Shown: one piece after another, positions 7,626 to 17,512 of the stretch | How the letters are laid out: each line of letters begins with the position of its first letter | Numbering within the stretch: position 1 is the first letter of the stretch | NCBI RefSeq assembly: GCF_002979975.1 | Contig: NZ_PCQD01000004.1 | Span: 356,669 to 420,668 of the forward strand | Direction of reading: 5' to 3' | DNA length: 64,000 bases | From: Pseudomonas sp. MYb185 | Lineage (GTDB): Bacteria; Pseudomonadota; Gammaproteobacteria; Pseudomonadales; Pseudomonadaceae | The notes under the pieces: generated by a model | The model's input: only the letters and a program-made list of their open reading frames with translations | Database searches by the model: none | What the model was told of the DNA's origin: nothing | Translations under genes and position numbers: made by a program

Positions 7626-10600
7626 TCAGCTTCTCGGAGCCTGCTCGTCATCCTCCTGTGCGGCGGAGTCTTCCTGCTGCTCCACGACACTGGTTCCCGG
7701 GTGCGCAGGGATATCCGCCTGCTCGCCGGTCGTGATGACCTCTTCGGCTTCCTCCGTCGCGGCTACTGCCGGGCTCGGCTCAACCTGGGCTTCCTCGATG
7801 GTCTCGATGACGTCCTGGGCTTCGGCCATCGCTTCGCTCACCGACTCGACCGGCTGTGCGGTCTGCTCGGCGGGCTGCTGGGCTTCGGCTTGTACCTCGG
7901 GCTCGGCTTCCACCTGCTCCTGGGCGGGTGCCTCGGCCTGCTGCTCGGCCAGACGCTTGGCCTCCAGGCGACGCTTGCGGATTTCACGCGGATCGTTGAA
8001 GGCGCGGCCGCTTTCGGTCAGGGCTGGGATCGGCTTCTGCTCCGATTCGGCAACCTGTGCCGGAGCCTCGGCGACTACTACCTCTTCGGCAGCAGGCTGC
8101 GGTGCCGGAGTCGGCTCCTGGGGCGCTTCTTCCGGCTGGGCAGCGGTCTGCTCGGCGACGGTTGCTGCGCTGTCAACGTCCGGCTCGGGCTGGGCCTCAG
8201 GTTCGGCAACAACCTGCTCAACCGCCTGCGGCTGAGCCGCTGGTTCCTCGGTCACGCTGGTCGGTGCCGGCTCGGCTGCCGGTGCGCCACCCTCTTCACG
8301 CTGGGACTGGTTGAATGCCTCGACGGCATGCTCGATCGATTGCTCGATATCCGATACTGCCTGGGTCAGGGTTTCCTCAACCGGCTGCTTGACCTCTTCC
8401 AGGGGTTCGGCGGAGACCGGGGCAGCTGCTTCTACGGCCGGCTCATTGATCATCTCCGACGGGGCCTGGCCTTCGCTGGCGGCAACCGCCTGGGTGGCAG
8501 CGATGGCTACACTGGCCGGAATGATGACCTCGGCGGCGTCATTGCTGCTCTGGTTGGCCGGTTTGTCCGCTGTGTCGGCTGCGCTATCGGCCTGGGCTGC
8601 CGCTGCCACGTTTTCGCCAGTGCTCTCGTCCTGGACGGGGCTGCGGCTGCGACGGTTATTGCGGCGGCGCTGGCTGTTGCGTGAGCGGCGCTTGGGACGA
8701 TCCTCTTCCGAGCCGCCCTCGCTGCCGGACTGCTCCAGAGTCAGGTCGGTCAGTTCCTCATCCTGCGCGGCAACCGGTTCTGGCTGGCGTGGAGTGCGGC
8801 GTTCCTGACGGCTGCTGTCCTCGGTCTGGGCTACGCGCTGCTCGGTATTCTCGCTGCTGGCACTGCCGCTGCTGCGACGGCGGCGACGGCTGGAGGTGCT
8901 GCCTTCGGCCTTGCTGCTCGGTACGCTTGCCTGGCTGGGTGCGGCGGCTTCGGCTGCCGGCTCGGCACTCTTGCGCTCGCCGCGCTGGGCCTGGGGCCGC
9001 TCGCTGCGTTCGCCGCTGCGCTCACCGCGCTCCGGCCGCTGACGGCGGTTGCGGTTGGGGCGACGCTCGGCATTGCGGTTACCTTCGCGCGTGGTTTTCT
9101 GGGTGGCATCGCTGGCAGGCTGCTGCTCGGCTTTCTCAGCCTGGCTGCTGTCGCCGGAGAACATGCCCACCAGGGACTTGATCAGCGATTTGATCAGGCC
9201 TGGCTGGGATTCCTGAATGGCCTTGGTTGCCGCAGCAACGGGAGCGGGGGCCGGTGCCGGGGCAGGGCGTGACGGGGCAATGCTCTTGACCGCCGCTTCC
9301 TGACGCACGATAGCACGGGTCTGGCTGACCTGGACGGGCTCTTCCTGCTCGACCTCGGCGCTCATGGTGTAGCTGGATTCGCCATTGAGCACGGCTTCCT
9401 GGTCATCGCGCAGGCGCTGGACCTCGAAGTGCGGGGTGTCCATGTGGGCGTTCGGCAGTACCAGCAGGCGGACCTGGGTGCGGGCCTCGGTCTTGGCCAG
9501 GACGTCGCGCTTCTCGTTGAGCAGGAAGGTGGCGATCGATACCGGCACGTGGGCGCGCACCTCGGCGGTACGATCCTTCAGCGCCTCTTCCTCGATCAGG
9601 CGCAGTACCGACAGGGACAGCGACTCGACATCACGAATGGTGCCGCGACCGTTGCAGCGTGGGCAGACGATACCGCTGGTCTCGCCCAGGGAGGGGCGCA
9701 GACGCTGACGGGACATTTCCAGCAGGCCGAAGCGGGAAATACGGCCCACCTGGACCCGGGCGCGGTCGGCCTCGAGGCTTTCGCGCACGCGCTCTTCCAC
9801 GGCGCGCTGGTTCTTGGCCGGGGTCATGTCGATGAAGTCGATGACGATCAGGCCGCCGATATCACGCAGGCGCAGTTGGCGGGCGATTTCCTCGGCGGCC
9901 TCCAGGTTGGTCTGCAGTGCGGTTTCCTCGATATCGCCGCCCTTGGTGGCGCGTGCCGAGTTGATGTCGATGGATACCAGCGCTTCGGTATGGTCGATCA
10001 CGATGGAGCCGCCGGACGGCAGCTTGACCTGGCGGTCGAAGGCAGTCTCGATCTGGCTTTCGATCTGGAAGCGGTTGAACAGCGGCACGCTGTCTTCGTA
10101 CAGCTTGACCTTGCTCGCATACTGCGGCATGACCTGGCTGATGAAGTTGAGCGCTTCCTCCTTGACCGTTTCATTGTCGATCAGTACCTCGCCGATATCC
10201 TGGCGCAGGTAGTCGCGGATGGCGCGGATGATGACGTTGCTTTCCTGATAGATCAGGAAGGTGCCGCTGCGCTCGCTGGAGGCGCTCTTGATCGCCTCCC
10301 ACAGTTGCAGCAGGTAATCGAGGTCCCATTGCAGTTCTTCGGCACTACGGCCAAGACCGGCGGTACGCACGATCATGCCCATGTCGGCAGGGACGTTGAG
10401 GCTATTCAGGGCTTCGCGCAGTTCGTTGCGCTCTTCGCCCTCAATACGGCGGGAGATGCCGCCAGCGCGGGGGTTGTTGGGCATCAGCACCAGGTAGCGG
10501 CCAGCCAGGCTGATGAAGGTGGTCAGCGCGGCGCCCTTGTTGCCACGTTCTTCCTTGTCGACCTGGACAATGACTTCCTGGCCTTCCTTGAGCACTTCCT

Positions 10601-10865
10601 TGATGTTGACGCGGCCTTCGGGCTGCTTGGTGAAGTATTCGCGGGAGATTTCCTTGAGCGGCAGAAAACCGTGGCGCTCGGAGCCGAAGTCGACGAAGGC
10701 GGCCTCGAGGCTGGGTTCGATGCGGGTGATGCGGCCCTTGTAGATATTGGATTTCTTCTGCTCGCGGGCGCCTGATTCGATGTCCAGGTCATACAGCCGT
10801 TGGCCATCTACCAGCGCTACGCGCAACTCTTCTGGCTGAGTTGCGTTGATCAGCATTCTTTTCAT
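7626..10865 (-). CDS. rne: Ribonuclease E
   Basis: 1079 residues; the major endoribonuclease and degradosome scaffold. The N-terminal half holds the S1 domain ([31 protein letters not shown]), the 5' sensor and DNase I-like catalytic region ([30 protein letters not shown] stretch) and the zinc link CPRCNGRG (CxxC). The C-terminal half is low-complexity: arginine-rich segments ([23 protein letters not shown] region) that bind RNA, then a long Ala/Glu/Gln/Pro-rich acidic stretch. ATG 10865 ([21 protein letters not shown]) matches the family start. Expression is probably autoregulated through its long 5' leader, as known in E. coli; that is inference here. Confidence 0.95.
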   Translation of the reverse strand: MKRMLINATQPEELRVALVDGQRLYDLDIESGAREQKKSNIYKGRITRIEPSLEAAFVDFGSERHGFLPLKEISREYFTKQPEGRVNIKEVLKEGQEVIVQVDKEERGNKGAALTTFISLAGRYLVLMPNNPRAGGISRRIEGEERNELREALNSLNVPADMGMIVRTAGLGRSAEELQWDLDYLLQLWEAIKSASSERSGTFLIYQESNVIIRAIRDYLRQDIGEVLIDNETVKEEALNFISQVMPQYASKVKLYEDSVPLFNRFQIESQIETAFDRQVKLPSGGSIVIDHTEALVSIDINSARATKGGDIEETALQTNLEAAEEIARQLRLRDIGGLIVIDFIDMTPAKNQRAVEERVRESLEADRARVQVGRISRFGLLEMSRQRLRPSLGETSGIVCPRCNGRGTIRDVESLSLSVLRLIEEEALKDRTAEVRAHVPVSIATFLLNEKRDVLAKTEARTQVRLLVLPNAHMDTPHFEVQRLRDDQEAVLNGESSYTMSAEVEQEEPVQVSQTRAIVRQEAAVKSIAPSRPAPAPAPAPVAAATKAIQESQPGLIKSLIKSLVGMFSGDSSQAEKAEQQPASDATQKTTREGNRNAERRPNRNRRQRPERGERSGERSERPQAQRGERKSAEPAAEAAAPSQASVPSSKAEGSTSSRRRRRSSGSASSENTEQRVAQTEDSSRQERRTPRQPEPVAAQDEELTDLTLEQSGSEGGSEEDRPKRRSRNSQRRRNNRRSRSPVQDESTGENVAAAAQADSAADTADKPANQSSNDAAEVIIPASVAIAATQAVAASEGQAPSEMINEPAVEAAAPVSAEPLEEVKQPVEETLTQAVSDIEQSIEHAVEAFNQSQREEGGAPAAEPAPTSVTEEPAAQPQAVEQVVAEPEAQPEPDVDSAATVAEQTAAQPEEAPQEPTPAPQPAAEEVVVAEAPAQVAESEQKPIPALTESGRAFNDPREIRKRRLEAKRLAEQQAEAPAQEQVEAEPEVQAEAQQPAEQTAQPVESVSEAMAEAQDVIETIEEAQVEPSPAVAATEEAEEVITTGEQADIPAHPGTSVVEQQEDSAAQEDDEQAPRS

Positions 10866-11403
10866 GAAGTACCGTTGTGTTTCCAGTGCTTCCCGGAACA
10901 CGAGTACGGCACCTGATTCTTCCGTTAGGTGTCAGGCGTGTTTCTGCTTGGGCCAACCTTGCCCTTGTTCAGAGTTCACATTGCTGTTGCCGTTGGGCAG
11001 CTGCAGTTCAGTCTGTCTATGGCGAGTACAGAGAAACTTTACTTTTAGGGAGGAATCAGCCGGACTGGGGACGGGGACACGATCAATGCAAGTGTCAACG
11101 CTCGTCACATCATCCTGAAGCTGTGCATCTCCACCTAATCACTTTCCCATCTGAATCGGGTGCCGCTCGTCGCCTTCCGGGGAGCGGGTTAATATTCTGC
11201 CAGCCTGTGGCCCGCAGCATGTTTTCTCGAGGTTCGCCGGCGCTGCTTTCCGGGCCTGACGAAGGCTCTATATCACTATTTCTGGGAGGGGTGCGGCAAT
11301 CGGATCGACTACCAGGGCCTCCTGCTGCCTTTTGCGCAGCTCGCCGGACTATAGCAGCATTATTCAAGTGCTTCAATTGCATGAAAAAATGTATGATGCG
11401 CCC
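10866..11403. other. 538-bp spacer between divergent rne and rluC; probable rne 5' leader
   Basis: No convincing gene. Open frames across it on the plus strand have no ribosome site and no family likeness. On the minus strand it would hold the rne promoter and a long 5' untranslated region; in enterobacteria such a leader folds and lets RNase E regulate its own mRNA. I could not assign a clear minus-strand -10. Near the right edge a TATGAT (11392-11397) sits just ahead of rluC. Confidence 0.5.
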
Positions 11404-12378
11404 ATGAAAACCGACCAATCCGTTATCTCTCCCAACGTGCAAACCGACCTGATCTCCGAGGATATGGCCGGTCAGCGCATCGATAATTACCTGCTGACGC
11501 GTCTGAAAGGTGCGCCCCGGACGCTTATCTACCGCATCCTGCGCAAGGGCGAGGTGCGGGTCAACAAGGGCCGGATCAAGCCCGAGTACCGCTTGAAGGC
11601 GGGCGACAGCATTCGCATACCGCCAGTGCGCCTGCCGGAGGCCGATGCTCCGGCGCTGGTCGGGCAGGGCATCCTGAATGCCCTGGAACAAAGCATCCTG
11701 TATGAAGACAAAGGCCTGATTGTGGTCAACAAGCCCGCCGGCCTGGCCGTACATGGCGGTAGTGGCCTGAATTTCGGTGTGATCGAGGCGATGCGTCAAC
11801 TGCGCCCGACCGAAGCGCAGCAGTTGGAACTGGTGCACCGGCTGGACCGGGATACCTCCGGCTGCCTGATGATCGCCAAGAAGCGCAGCATGTTGCGGCA
11901 TCTGCATGCCGAGTTGCGTGGCGACGGTCCGGGCAAGGGCGTGAACAAGCGCTACCTGGCGTTGGTGCGCGGGCGCTGGCCGTCGCAGGTAAAGAAGGTG
12001 CACGCTCCGTTGCTGAAGAACAACCTGCGCTCGGGCGAACGTATGGTGGAGGTCAACCCGGAAGGCAAGGAGTCGCTGACCGAATTCCGCGTGGTCCAGC
12101 GCTTCGGCGATTTCGCCACGCTGGTTGAGGCGCGGCCCATCACCGGGCGTACCCACCAGATCCGCGTGCATGCGCGCCACGCCGGTCACCCGATCGCCGG
12201 TGATGCCAAATACGGCGACGATGAGTTTTCCAGAATAATTCGAGAAAAGGGCGGTAAGCGATTGTTTTTGCATGCAGCTTCTCTCGCTTCTCAACTACCG
12301 GAAGGGGGGTGCCTGGAAGTTCGGGCCGAGCCTGGAGCGGTCTGGGACCTGACGCTGCGCAAGCTCGAGAAGGAGTGA
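11404..12378 (+). CDS. rluC: 23S rRNA pseudouridine(955/2504/2580) synthase
   Basis: 324 residues. An N-terminal S4 RNA-binding domain ([43 protein letters not shown]) is followed by the RluA-type catalytic domain with [18 protein letters not shown], where the Asp in HRLDRDTSG is catalytic, and [24 protein letters not shown]. Divergent from rne, as in E. coli and pseudomonads. No Shine-Dalgarno precedes ATG 11404 and a TATGAT lies six bases before it. An in-frame ATG at 11389 is possible but also lacks a ribosome site. Confidence 0.93.
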   Translation: MKTDQSVISPNVQTDLISEDMAGQRIDNYLLTRLKGAPRTLIYRILRKGEVRVNKGRIKPEYRLKAGDSIRIPPVRLPEADAPALVGQGILNALEQSILYEDKGLIVVNKPAGLAVHGGSGLNFGVIEAMRQLRPTEAQQLELVHRLDRDTSGCLMIAKKRSMLRHLHAELRGDGPGKGVNKRYLALVRGRWPSQVKKVHAPLLKNNLRSGERMVEVNPEGKESLTEFRVVQRFGDFATLVEARPITGRTHQIRVHARHAGHPIAGDAKYGDDEFSRIIREKGGKRLFLHAASLASQLPEGGCLEVRAEPGAVWDLTLRKLEKE

Positions 12379-12379
12379 C

Positions 12380-13057
12380 ATGAATACCCTGATCTTCGAC
12401 TGGGACGGTACCCTGGCCGACTCCATCAACAATATAGTGACGGCCATGCAGCGTGCTGCGGTGGATGTGGCTTTGCCGGTATGCTCGGTGCGGGAGGTGC
12501 GTGACATCATCGGCCTGGCCCTGCCGGATGCGGTTGCCGTGCTGTATCCAGAGCTTGATCAGCCGCTGTTGGCGCAACGGCTTATCGAGGCGTATGCCGA
12601 GAACTATCTGGCGTTGGAGCGGGACCCGTCGCCGCTGTTCGAGGGTGTGCATGTCGCGCTCGATGCGCTGCGTGCCCGGGGCTTCCACCTTGCCGTGGCG
12701 ACCGGCAAGGGACGCCGGGGGCTGGATCGCATGCTGGCCTCCCATGACCTGGAAGACTACTTCGACGTCACCCGCTGTGCGGATGAAACCGCTGGCAAAC
12801 CGCACCCGCGGATGATCGAGGAAATCCTCGGTGAGCTGGGTGTGGCTCCGACCGATGCCTGCATGGTGGGCGACAGCGAATTCGACATCATGATGGGGCA
12901 CAATGCCGGGGTGCGCCCGGTGGCGGTCACCTACGGTGCCATGACCCATGAACAACTGCTGCGCTGCCAGCCAGTGCATTGCGTGGACTCTTTCGACGAG
13001 TTCCACGGGTGGGCTCTGCCCCAGTTTCGGACCAGTCAGATGATAGAGGTGCAATAG
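12380..13057 (+). CDS. HAD-family hydrolase, phosphoglycolate phosphatase-like
   Basis: 225 residues with HAD motif I FDWDGTLADS (nucleophile Asp in DWDGT), motif II as VATGK, motif III lysine in TAGKPHPRM and motif IV VGDSEFDIMMGHNAG. This is the Gph/YjjG-like group that hydrolyses small phosphate esters; the substrate cannot be told from sequence. It begins 1 bp after rluC and its stop abuts the sppA start, forming rluC-HAD-sppA, a conserved pseudomonad arrangement. Confidence 0.88.
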   Translation: MNTLIFDWDGTLADSINNIVTAMQRAAVDVALPVCSVREVRDIIGLALPDAVAVLYPELDQPLLAQRLIEAYAENYLALERDPSPLFEGVHVALDALRARGFHLAVATGKGRRGLDRMLASHDLEDYFDVTRCADETAGKPHPRMIEEILGELGVAPTDACMVGDSEFDIMMGHNAGVRPVAVTYGAMTHEQLLRCQPVHCVDSFDEFHGWALPQFRTSQMIEVQ

Positions 13058-14059
13058 ATGCAACAGGACCAATGGACCGAGGGCCCGATGATCGAGCGCA
13101 ACCAGGCCAAGGCACAGAAGGAAGATCGCAAGGCCTGGGAGCTGCTGGAGAAGTCCTTGCTGGCTTCAGTGCAGGAGCAGCGTCGTTCACGGCGGTGGGG
13201 GATATTCTTCAAGAGCCTGACCTTCCTCTATCTGCTCGGCGCGTTGTTCCTGTTCTCGCCGTTCGCCGGGTTCGAGGGGGCGGCGACCACCGGCAAGCCG
13301 CACACCGCGCTGATCGAGGTGCGCGGGACCATCGCCGATCGCCAGGAGGCCAGTGCGGACAACCTGGTCACCAGCCTGCGTCGGGCCTTCAAGGATGAAC
13401 AGACCCAGGCCGTGGTGCTGCGCATCAACAGTCCCGGTGGCAGCCCGGTGCAGGCCGGCTATGTATATGATGAGATCAAGCGCCTGCGAGCACTGCATCC
13501 GGATACCCGGTTGTATGCGGTAATTGCCGATATCGGTGCCTCCGGTGCCTATTACATTGCGGCTGCGGCCGATGAGATCTATGCCGACAAGGCCAGCCTG
13601 GTCGGTTCGATCGGGGTCACGGCCGCTGGTTTCGGTTTTGTCGAGACGCTGGACAAGCTGGGCGTTGAACGGCGTACCTATACCGCGGGTGAGCACAAGG
13701 CGTTTCTCGATCCGTTCCAGCCCGAGCGCGCAGATGAGCGTGCGTTCTGGCAGACGGTGTTGGAAACCACTCACCAGCAGTTCATCGATCAGGTCCGGCA
13801 GGGTCGGGGGGAGCGCCTGAAGGAACATCCCGAGCTGTTCAGTGGTCTGGTGTGGTCGGGCGAGCAGGCGCTGGAGCTGGGTCTGGTGGATGGCCTGTCC
13901 AGTGCCTCGGCGGTGGCGCGGGAGGTTGTCGGTGCCGAGGAACTGGTCGACTTCACCTACCGCGAATCGCCATTCCAGCGTTTTTCCCGGCAGTTGGGCA
14001 CCAGCATCGGCAATACGCTGGCCACCCACCTCGGCCTGGCTGCGCCGGTATTACGGTAA
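13058..14059 (+). CDS. sppA: S49 family signal peptide peptidase (SppA-type)
   Basis: 333 residues: cytoplasmic basic N-terminus, one transmembrane helix (about 49-68, FLYLLGALFLFSPFAGF), then the periplasmic S49 domain. The nucleophile Ser sits in DIGASGAYYIAAAADEI and the general-base Lys in TAGEHKAFLDPF. The short (single S49 domain) form cleaves leftover signal peptides after protein export. The end overlaps the convergent maf gene by nine bases, with no room for a terminator. Confidence 0.9.
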   Translation: MQQDQWTEGPMIERNQAKAQKEDRKAWELLEKSLLASVQEQRRSRRWGIFFKSLTFLYLLGALFLFSPFAGFEGAATTGKPHTALIEVRGTIADRQEASADNLVTSLRRAFKDEQTQAVVLRINSPGGSPVQAGYVYDEIKRLRALHPDTRLYAVIADIGASGAYYIAAAADEIYADKASLVGSIGVTAAGFGFVETLDKLGVERRTYTAGEHKAFLDPFQPERADERAFWQTVLETTHQQFIDQVRQGRGERLKEHPELFSGLVWSGEQALELGLVDGLSSASAVAREVVGAEELVDFTYRESPFQRFSRQLGTSIGNTLATHLGLAAPVLR

Positions 14060-14629
14060 GCGCACGCCTTCCTGGCGCAGCATGTCGCACAGCCTGATCA
14101 GCGGTAGTCCGATCAGGCTGTTCGGGTCATCGCCGCGCAGCGCGCGAAACAGGGTGATGCCCAGGCCCTCCATCTTGAAGCTGCCGGCGCAATCGTACGG
14201 CTGCTCGCGCAGCAGATAGCGCTCGATGCTGTCCTCATCCAGTTCTCGGAAGCTGACATGGAACGGCTCGCTGGTCAGCTGATAGGCTCCGGTGCGGCTG
14301 TTGAGCAGGCACAGGGAGGTGGTGAACTCCACCGTACGACCGCTGCAGCGCCGCAGTTGCTGTTGCGCTGCAGTGTGGTTGCCGGGCTTGCTGATCGGCT
14401 GGCCATCCAGCAGCAGGACCTGGTCCGAGCCGATGATCAGGTGATCCGTAAATCTCCCGGCCAGTGCCTGGGCCTTGCCCAGTGCCAGGCGCTGGGTCAA
14501 CTGTTCGGCGCTTTCATTGGGCCGGGGTGTTTCATCTATATCCGGCGCTGCGCACTGGAAGGCGAGCTCGAGGCGTTCGAGCAGGGCACGGCGATAGGGT
14601 GAGCTGGAGGCGAGAACCAGGTCAGGCAT
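14051..14629 (-). CDS. Maf family nucleotide pyrophosphatase (YceF-like)
   Basis: 192 residues starting MPDLVLASSSPYRRALLERLEL, the Maf substrate loop; IIGSDQVLLLDG carries the catalytic Asp, and SLIGLPLIRLCDML is the C-terminal family signature. YceF-type Maf enzymes hydrolyse modified nucleotides such as m7GTP. Minus strand between sppA and yceD, as in other Pseudomonas. Confidence 0.92.
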   Translation of the reverse strand: MPDLVLASSSPYRRALLERLELAFQCAAPDIDETPRPNESAEQLTQRLALGKAQALAGRFTDHLIIGSDQVLLLDGQPISKPGNHTAAQQQLRRCSGRTVEFTTSLCLLNSRTGAYQLTSEPFHVSFRELDEDSIERYLLREQPYDCAGSFKMEGLGITLFRALRGDDPNSLIGLPLIRLCDMLRQEGVRLP

Positions 14630-14715
14630 TTGCTGTCCTTATTACTAGAAAGTATCGCGATTCTATCCCGGCCAGAGTCTGGCGTGGCGAAGATGCGGTT
14701 TTTCAACAAATAGTT

Positions 14716-14744
14716 TTGACAGCAGCACCCTTGGTGCCTAGAAT
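14716..14744 (+). promoter_or_regulatory. Strong sigma-70 promoter for yceD-rpmF-plsX
   Basis: TTGACA (14716-14721), 17-bp spacer, TAGAAT (14739-14744), then TGCGCGC, a GC-rich discriminator of the stringent type. The expected start point (about 14751) is within a few bases of the yceD ATG (14754), leaving no room for a ribosome site. Confidence 0.85.
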
Positions 14745-14753
14745 TGCGCGCTT

Positions 14754-15275
14754 ATGTCTGGACCCATACCTGCACACATAGAACCGCGTCGGCTAGTTGA
14801 CCGTGGAATCGTCCTGAAAGGGATCGTACCCACCGCCAAGATGCCCCGCCTCAGCGCCTTGCTTGACGCTCCCGCAGGAGATGTTCAGGTCGAGCTTTCC
14901 TTTGCGCGGGACGAGCAGGGCGTCAGTGCCATGCACGGGCATTACCAGGTCGAGGTCGCGCAAATCTGTCAGCGCTGCCTTGAGCAGGTGGTGCTGGCAC
15001 TGGATACCGAATGTGATGTGGGATTTGTGGCAAGTGACGAGGCAGCGAAGAACCTGCCGCGGCATTATGAACCGGTTATTGTGGATGAAGAGGCGCTCGA
15101 TCTGCATGCGCTGATCGAGGATGAACTGCTGCTGGCTCTGCCGGCGGTTCCGATGCATCCGATGGGAACATGTCAGCACCCGCCAGGCTATCAGCCTGAT
15201 ACGGCGGAGCCTGAGGAAGAAGCTGAAAGGCCCAACCCCTTTAGTGTGCTGGCCAAGTTGAAACGCGATACCTGA
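14754..15275 (+). CDS. yceD: YceD family protein (DUF177), 23S rRNA accumulation protein
   Basis: 173 residues. The centre carries YQVEVAQICQRCLEQVVLALD with the CxxC typical of DUF177, and the tail has HPMGTCQHPPGY and the acidic NPFSVLAKLKRD end. In E. coli and plants YceD-type proteins support 23S rRNA build-up; it is nearly always encoded directly before rpmF, as here (18 bp). ATG 14754 has no Shine-Dalgarno and sits about 10 bases after the -10, so the mRNA may be leaderless. Confidence 0.9.
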   Translation: MSGPIPAHIEPRRLVDRGIVLKGIVPTAKMPRLSALLDAPAGDVQVELSFARDEQGVSAMHGHYQVEVAQICQRCLEQVVLALDTECDVGFVASDEAAKNLPRHYEPVIVDEEALDLHALIEDELLLALPAVPMHPMGTCQHPPGYQPDTAEPEEEAERPNPFSVLAKLKRDT

Positions 15276-15293
15276 GCTTAGGAGCTTAAAGTC

Positions 15294-15476
15294 ATGGCTG
15301 TACAGCAGAACAAAAAGTCTCGTTCCGCACGTGGCATGCGTCGTTCGCACGATGCACTGACCTCGGCGGCACTGTCCGTAGATCAAACTACCGGCGAGAC
15401 TCATCTTCGTCACCACGTGTCCCCGGATGGCTTCTATCGTGGCCGTCAGGTGGTCAACAAGGACAACGACGAATAA
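15294..15476 (+). CDS. rpmF: 50S ribosomal protein L32
   Basis: 60 residues: [22 protein letters not shown], the near-invariant L32 start, then [17 protein letters not shown]. It lacks the zinc-binding cysteine pairs of C+ L32, as expected for gammaproteobacteria. Ribosome site TTAGGAG at about 15280. It sits between yceD and plsX, coupling ribosome and membrane lipid supply. Confidence 0.97.
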   Translation: MAVQQNKKSRSARGMRRSHDALTSAALSVDQTTGETHLRHHVSPDGFYRGRQVVNKDNDE

Positions 15477-15479
15477 GTC

Positions 15480-16502
15480 TTGTCCACGTCAGTCCGCTTA
15501 GCGATTGATGTGATGGGCGGGGACTTCGGTCCCCGCTGCATTATCCCCGCCGTTGCCCGCTGCCTACAGCAGATTCCCGGGTTCAAGGTCGTTCTGGTCG
15601 GTTCTCCCGAACCCATGGCCAGTCTCTGTGCAAAACACCTCCTGCCTGGCGATCGCGTCAGTTTCGTTCATACTTCCGAAATCATTCTTGCCGATGATCT
15701 GCCCGCCAGCGTGCTGCGCAGCAAGCGTGATGCGTCCATGCGCGTGGCTATCGAGCAGGTACGTGACGGCAATGCCGATGGCTGCCTGAGCGCCGGCAAT
15801 ACCGGGGCGTTGATGGTGTTGGCCAAGACCCTGCTGGGGACCGTGGAAGGCATTCAGCGACCAGCGATCATGGCGGCGTTGCCAGTGGCCGGCAAGTTCT
15901 GTCATGTGCTGGACCTGGGGGCCAATGTCGATTGCACGGCACGCCAGTTGTTCGAATTCGCGGTGATGGGCTCCGAGGCGGTGTCCGAGTTGACTGGCAT
16001 CGATCGGCCCCGGGTCGGCCTGCTGAATATCGGCAGCGAGATCAACAAGGGCTCGCTGCGGGTGCGCGAGGTGTCCGAGCTGTTGCGCGATAGCCGCTCA
16101 TTGAACTACATCGGCCATATAGAAGGTAATGAGCTGTTCCATGACCGGGCCGATGTGGTGGTGTGTGATGGCTTTGTCGGCAATGTGGTGCTCAAGGCCA
16201 GTGAAGGCCTGGCGGATTACATGCAGGACGAGATGCATCGGGCGCTATCCGGCAATCTGCTGTTGCGGCTGATGGCGCCCTTGCTGCGCCGGGCGCTCAA
16301 GCCGATGGGGGAGCGTCTGGACCCTCACCAGTACAACGGCGTCAGTCTGCTGGGGCTGCAGGGTGTGGTGGTCAAGAGCCACGGCAATGCCGGGCAGCAT
16401 GCCTTCGAAGTGGCGATCAGGCAGGCGGTACGCGCCTGTCAATCGGACATGCCGCAGCGGATTGCCGGGCGGCTGGCCCGTTGCCGGAATGAACTGTTGT
16501 GA
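15480..16502 (+). CDS. plsX: Phosphate acyltransferase PlsX
   Basis: 340 residues from a TTG start right after rpmF. It makes acyl-phosphate from acyl-ACP for phospholipid synthesis. Motifs: AIDVMGGDFGPRCIIPA, SMRVAIEQVRDGNADGCLSAGNTGALM, NIGSEINKG and HIEGNELFHDRADVVVCDGFVGNVVLKASEG. The frame cannot begin later without losing the conserved VRLAIDVMGGD, so a non-ATG start is likely real. Confidence 0.95.
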   Translation: MSTSVRLAIDVMGGDFGPRCIIPAVARCLQQIPGFKVVLVGSPEPMASLCAKHLLPGDRVSFVHTSEIILADDLPASVLRSKRDASMRVAIEQVRDGNADGCLSAGNTGALMVLAKTLLGTVEGIQRPAIMAALPVAGKFCHVLDLGANVDCTARQLFEFAVMGSEAVSELTGIDRPRVGLLNIGSEINKGSLRVREVSELLRDSRSLNYIGHIEGNELFHDRADVVVCDGFVGNVVLKASEGLADYMQDEMHRALSGNLLLRLMAPLLRRALKPMGERLDPHQYNGVSLLGLQGVVVKSHGNAGQHAFEVAIRQAVRACQSDMPQRIAGRLARCRNELL

Positions 16503-16563
16503 CCTGCATGACTGCCTGGTCATCCTAGACGGAATTATTTCATTGATAAATGAGGAAGGTTGC

Positions 16564-17502
16564 ATGACTCAAACCCTCGCTTTCGTATTTCCCGGGCAAG
16601 GCTCACAGGCTGTCGGCATGCTCGCCGGGCTGGCCGAGCAATACGGCCTGATTGGCGAAACCTTTGCCGAGGCTGCCGATGCGCTGGGATACGATCTATG
16701 GCAACTGTGCCAGAACGGACCGGAAGCCGAGCTGAACCGGACCGATCGCACCCAGCCGGCGATCCTCGCTGCTTCCGTCGCGCTGTGGCGCCTGTGGGCC
16801 GCCAACTCCGAGGCGCGTCCGGCCTTTGTTGCCGGCCACAGCCTGGGCGAATACTCCGCGCTGGTGGCTGCCGGGGTAATCGGTTTTGCCGACGCCCTGC
16901 GCCTGGTCGAGCGCCGTGGACAGTTGATGCAGCAGGCGGTGCCGGCAGGTGAGGGCGGCATGGCGGCGATCCTCGGCCTGACTGATGAGCAGATCATCCA
17001 GTTGTGCAGCGAGGCGGCGCAGGGTGAGGTGGTCAGTGCAGTGAACTTCAATGCCCCGGGGCAGGTGGTGATCGCCGGTCAGGCCGCTGCTGTGCAGCGG
17101 GCCATCGACGGTTGCAAGGCCGCTGGTGCCAAGCGTGCCATCGCTCTGCCGGTCAGTGTGCCTTCGCATTGTGCGCTGATGCGGCCGGCTGCCGAGCAAC
17201 TGGCGAAGGATTTTGCCGGGCTGAGCTGGCAGTCGCCGCAGATCACTCTGGTGCAGAACGTCACGGCCCGGCCGGCGGCGGATCTGGATGCGCTGCGCAG
17301 CCAGTTGGTCGAACAGCTGTACAGCCCTGTGCGCTGGGTCGAGAGTGTGGAATACATGGCCGCCCAAGGTGTCACCGATCTGATTGAATGTGGTCCCGGC
17401 AAGGTGTTGTCGGGCCTGAACAAGCGCTGCGCCAAAGGTGTTGCGACTCACAACCTGGACAGCGTGGACGGCTTTGCCGCAGCCCTTGCCCAGTTTGCCT
17501 AA
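16564..17502 (+). CDS. fabD: Malonyl-CoA:ACP transacylase
   Basis: 312 residues. Loads malonyl groups onto ACP for fatty acid synthesis. MTQTLAFVFPGQGSQAVGM is the family N-terminus, GHSLGEYSALVAAG holds the catalytic Ser, VSVPSHCALM holds the catalytic His. ATG 16564 follows GAGGAAGG. A 61-bp gap separates it from plsX. Confidence 0.96.
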   Translation: MTQTLAFVFPGQGSQAVGMLAGLAEQYGLIGETFAEAADALGYDLWQLCQNGPEAELNRTDRTQPAILAASVALWRLWAANSEARPAFVAGHSLGEYSALVAAGVIGFADALRLVERRGQLMQQAVPAGEGGMAAILGLTDEQIIQLCSEAAQGEVVSAVNFNAPGQVVIAGQAAAVQRAIDGCKAAGAKRAIALPVSVPSHCALMRPAAEQLAKDFAGLSWQSPQITLVQNVTARPAADLDALRSQLVEQLYSPVRWVESVEYMAAQGVTDLIECGPGKVLSGLNKRCAKGVATHNLDSVDGFAAALAQFA

Positions 17503-17512
17503 GGAGACCGAT

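Noticed and set aside
8000..9300. Repeat-like plus-strand composition (leucine/glycine-rich frames)
   Set aside because: Reflects the low-complexity Ala/Glu/Pro/Arg C-terminal half of RNase E, not a separate repeat gene.
9429..10775. 448-codon plus-strand frame inside rne
   Set aside because: Antisense shadow of the conserved RNase E catalytic half; GC-rich codon bias opens such frames. No family likeness or ribosome site.
10877..11407. 176-codon plus-strand frame between rne and rluC
   Set aside because: No ribosome site, no recognisable motif; spacer more likely the rne leader.
11110..12294. 394-codon minus-strand frame across rluC
   Set aside because: Shadow of rluC; composition rich in Gln/His/Arg as typical of antisense frames here.
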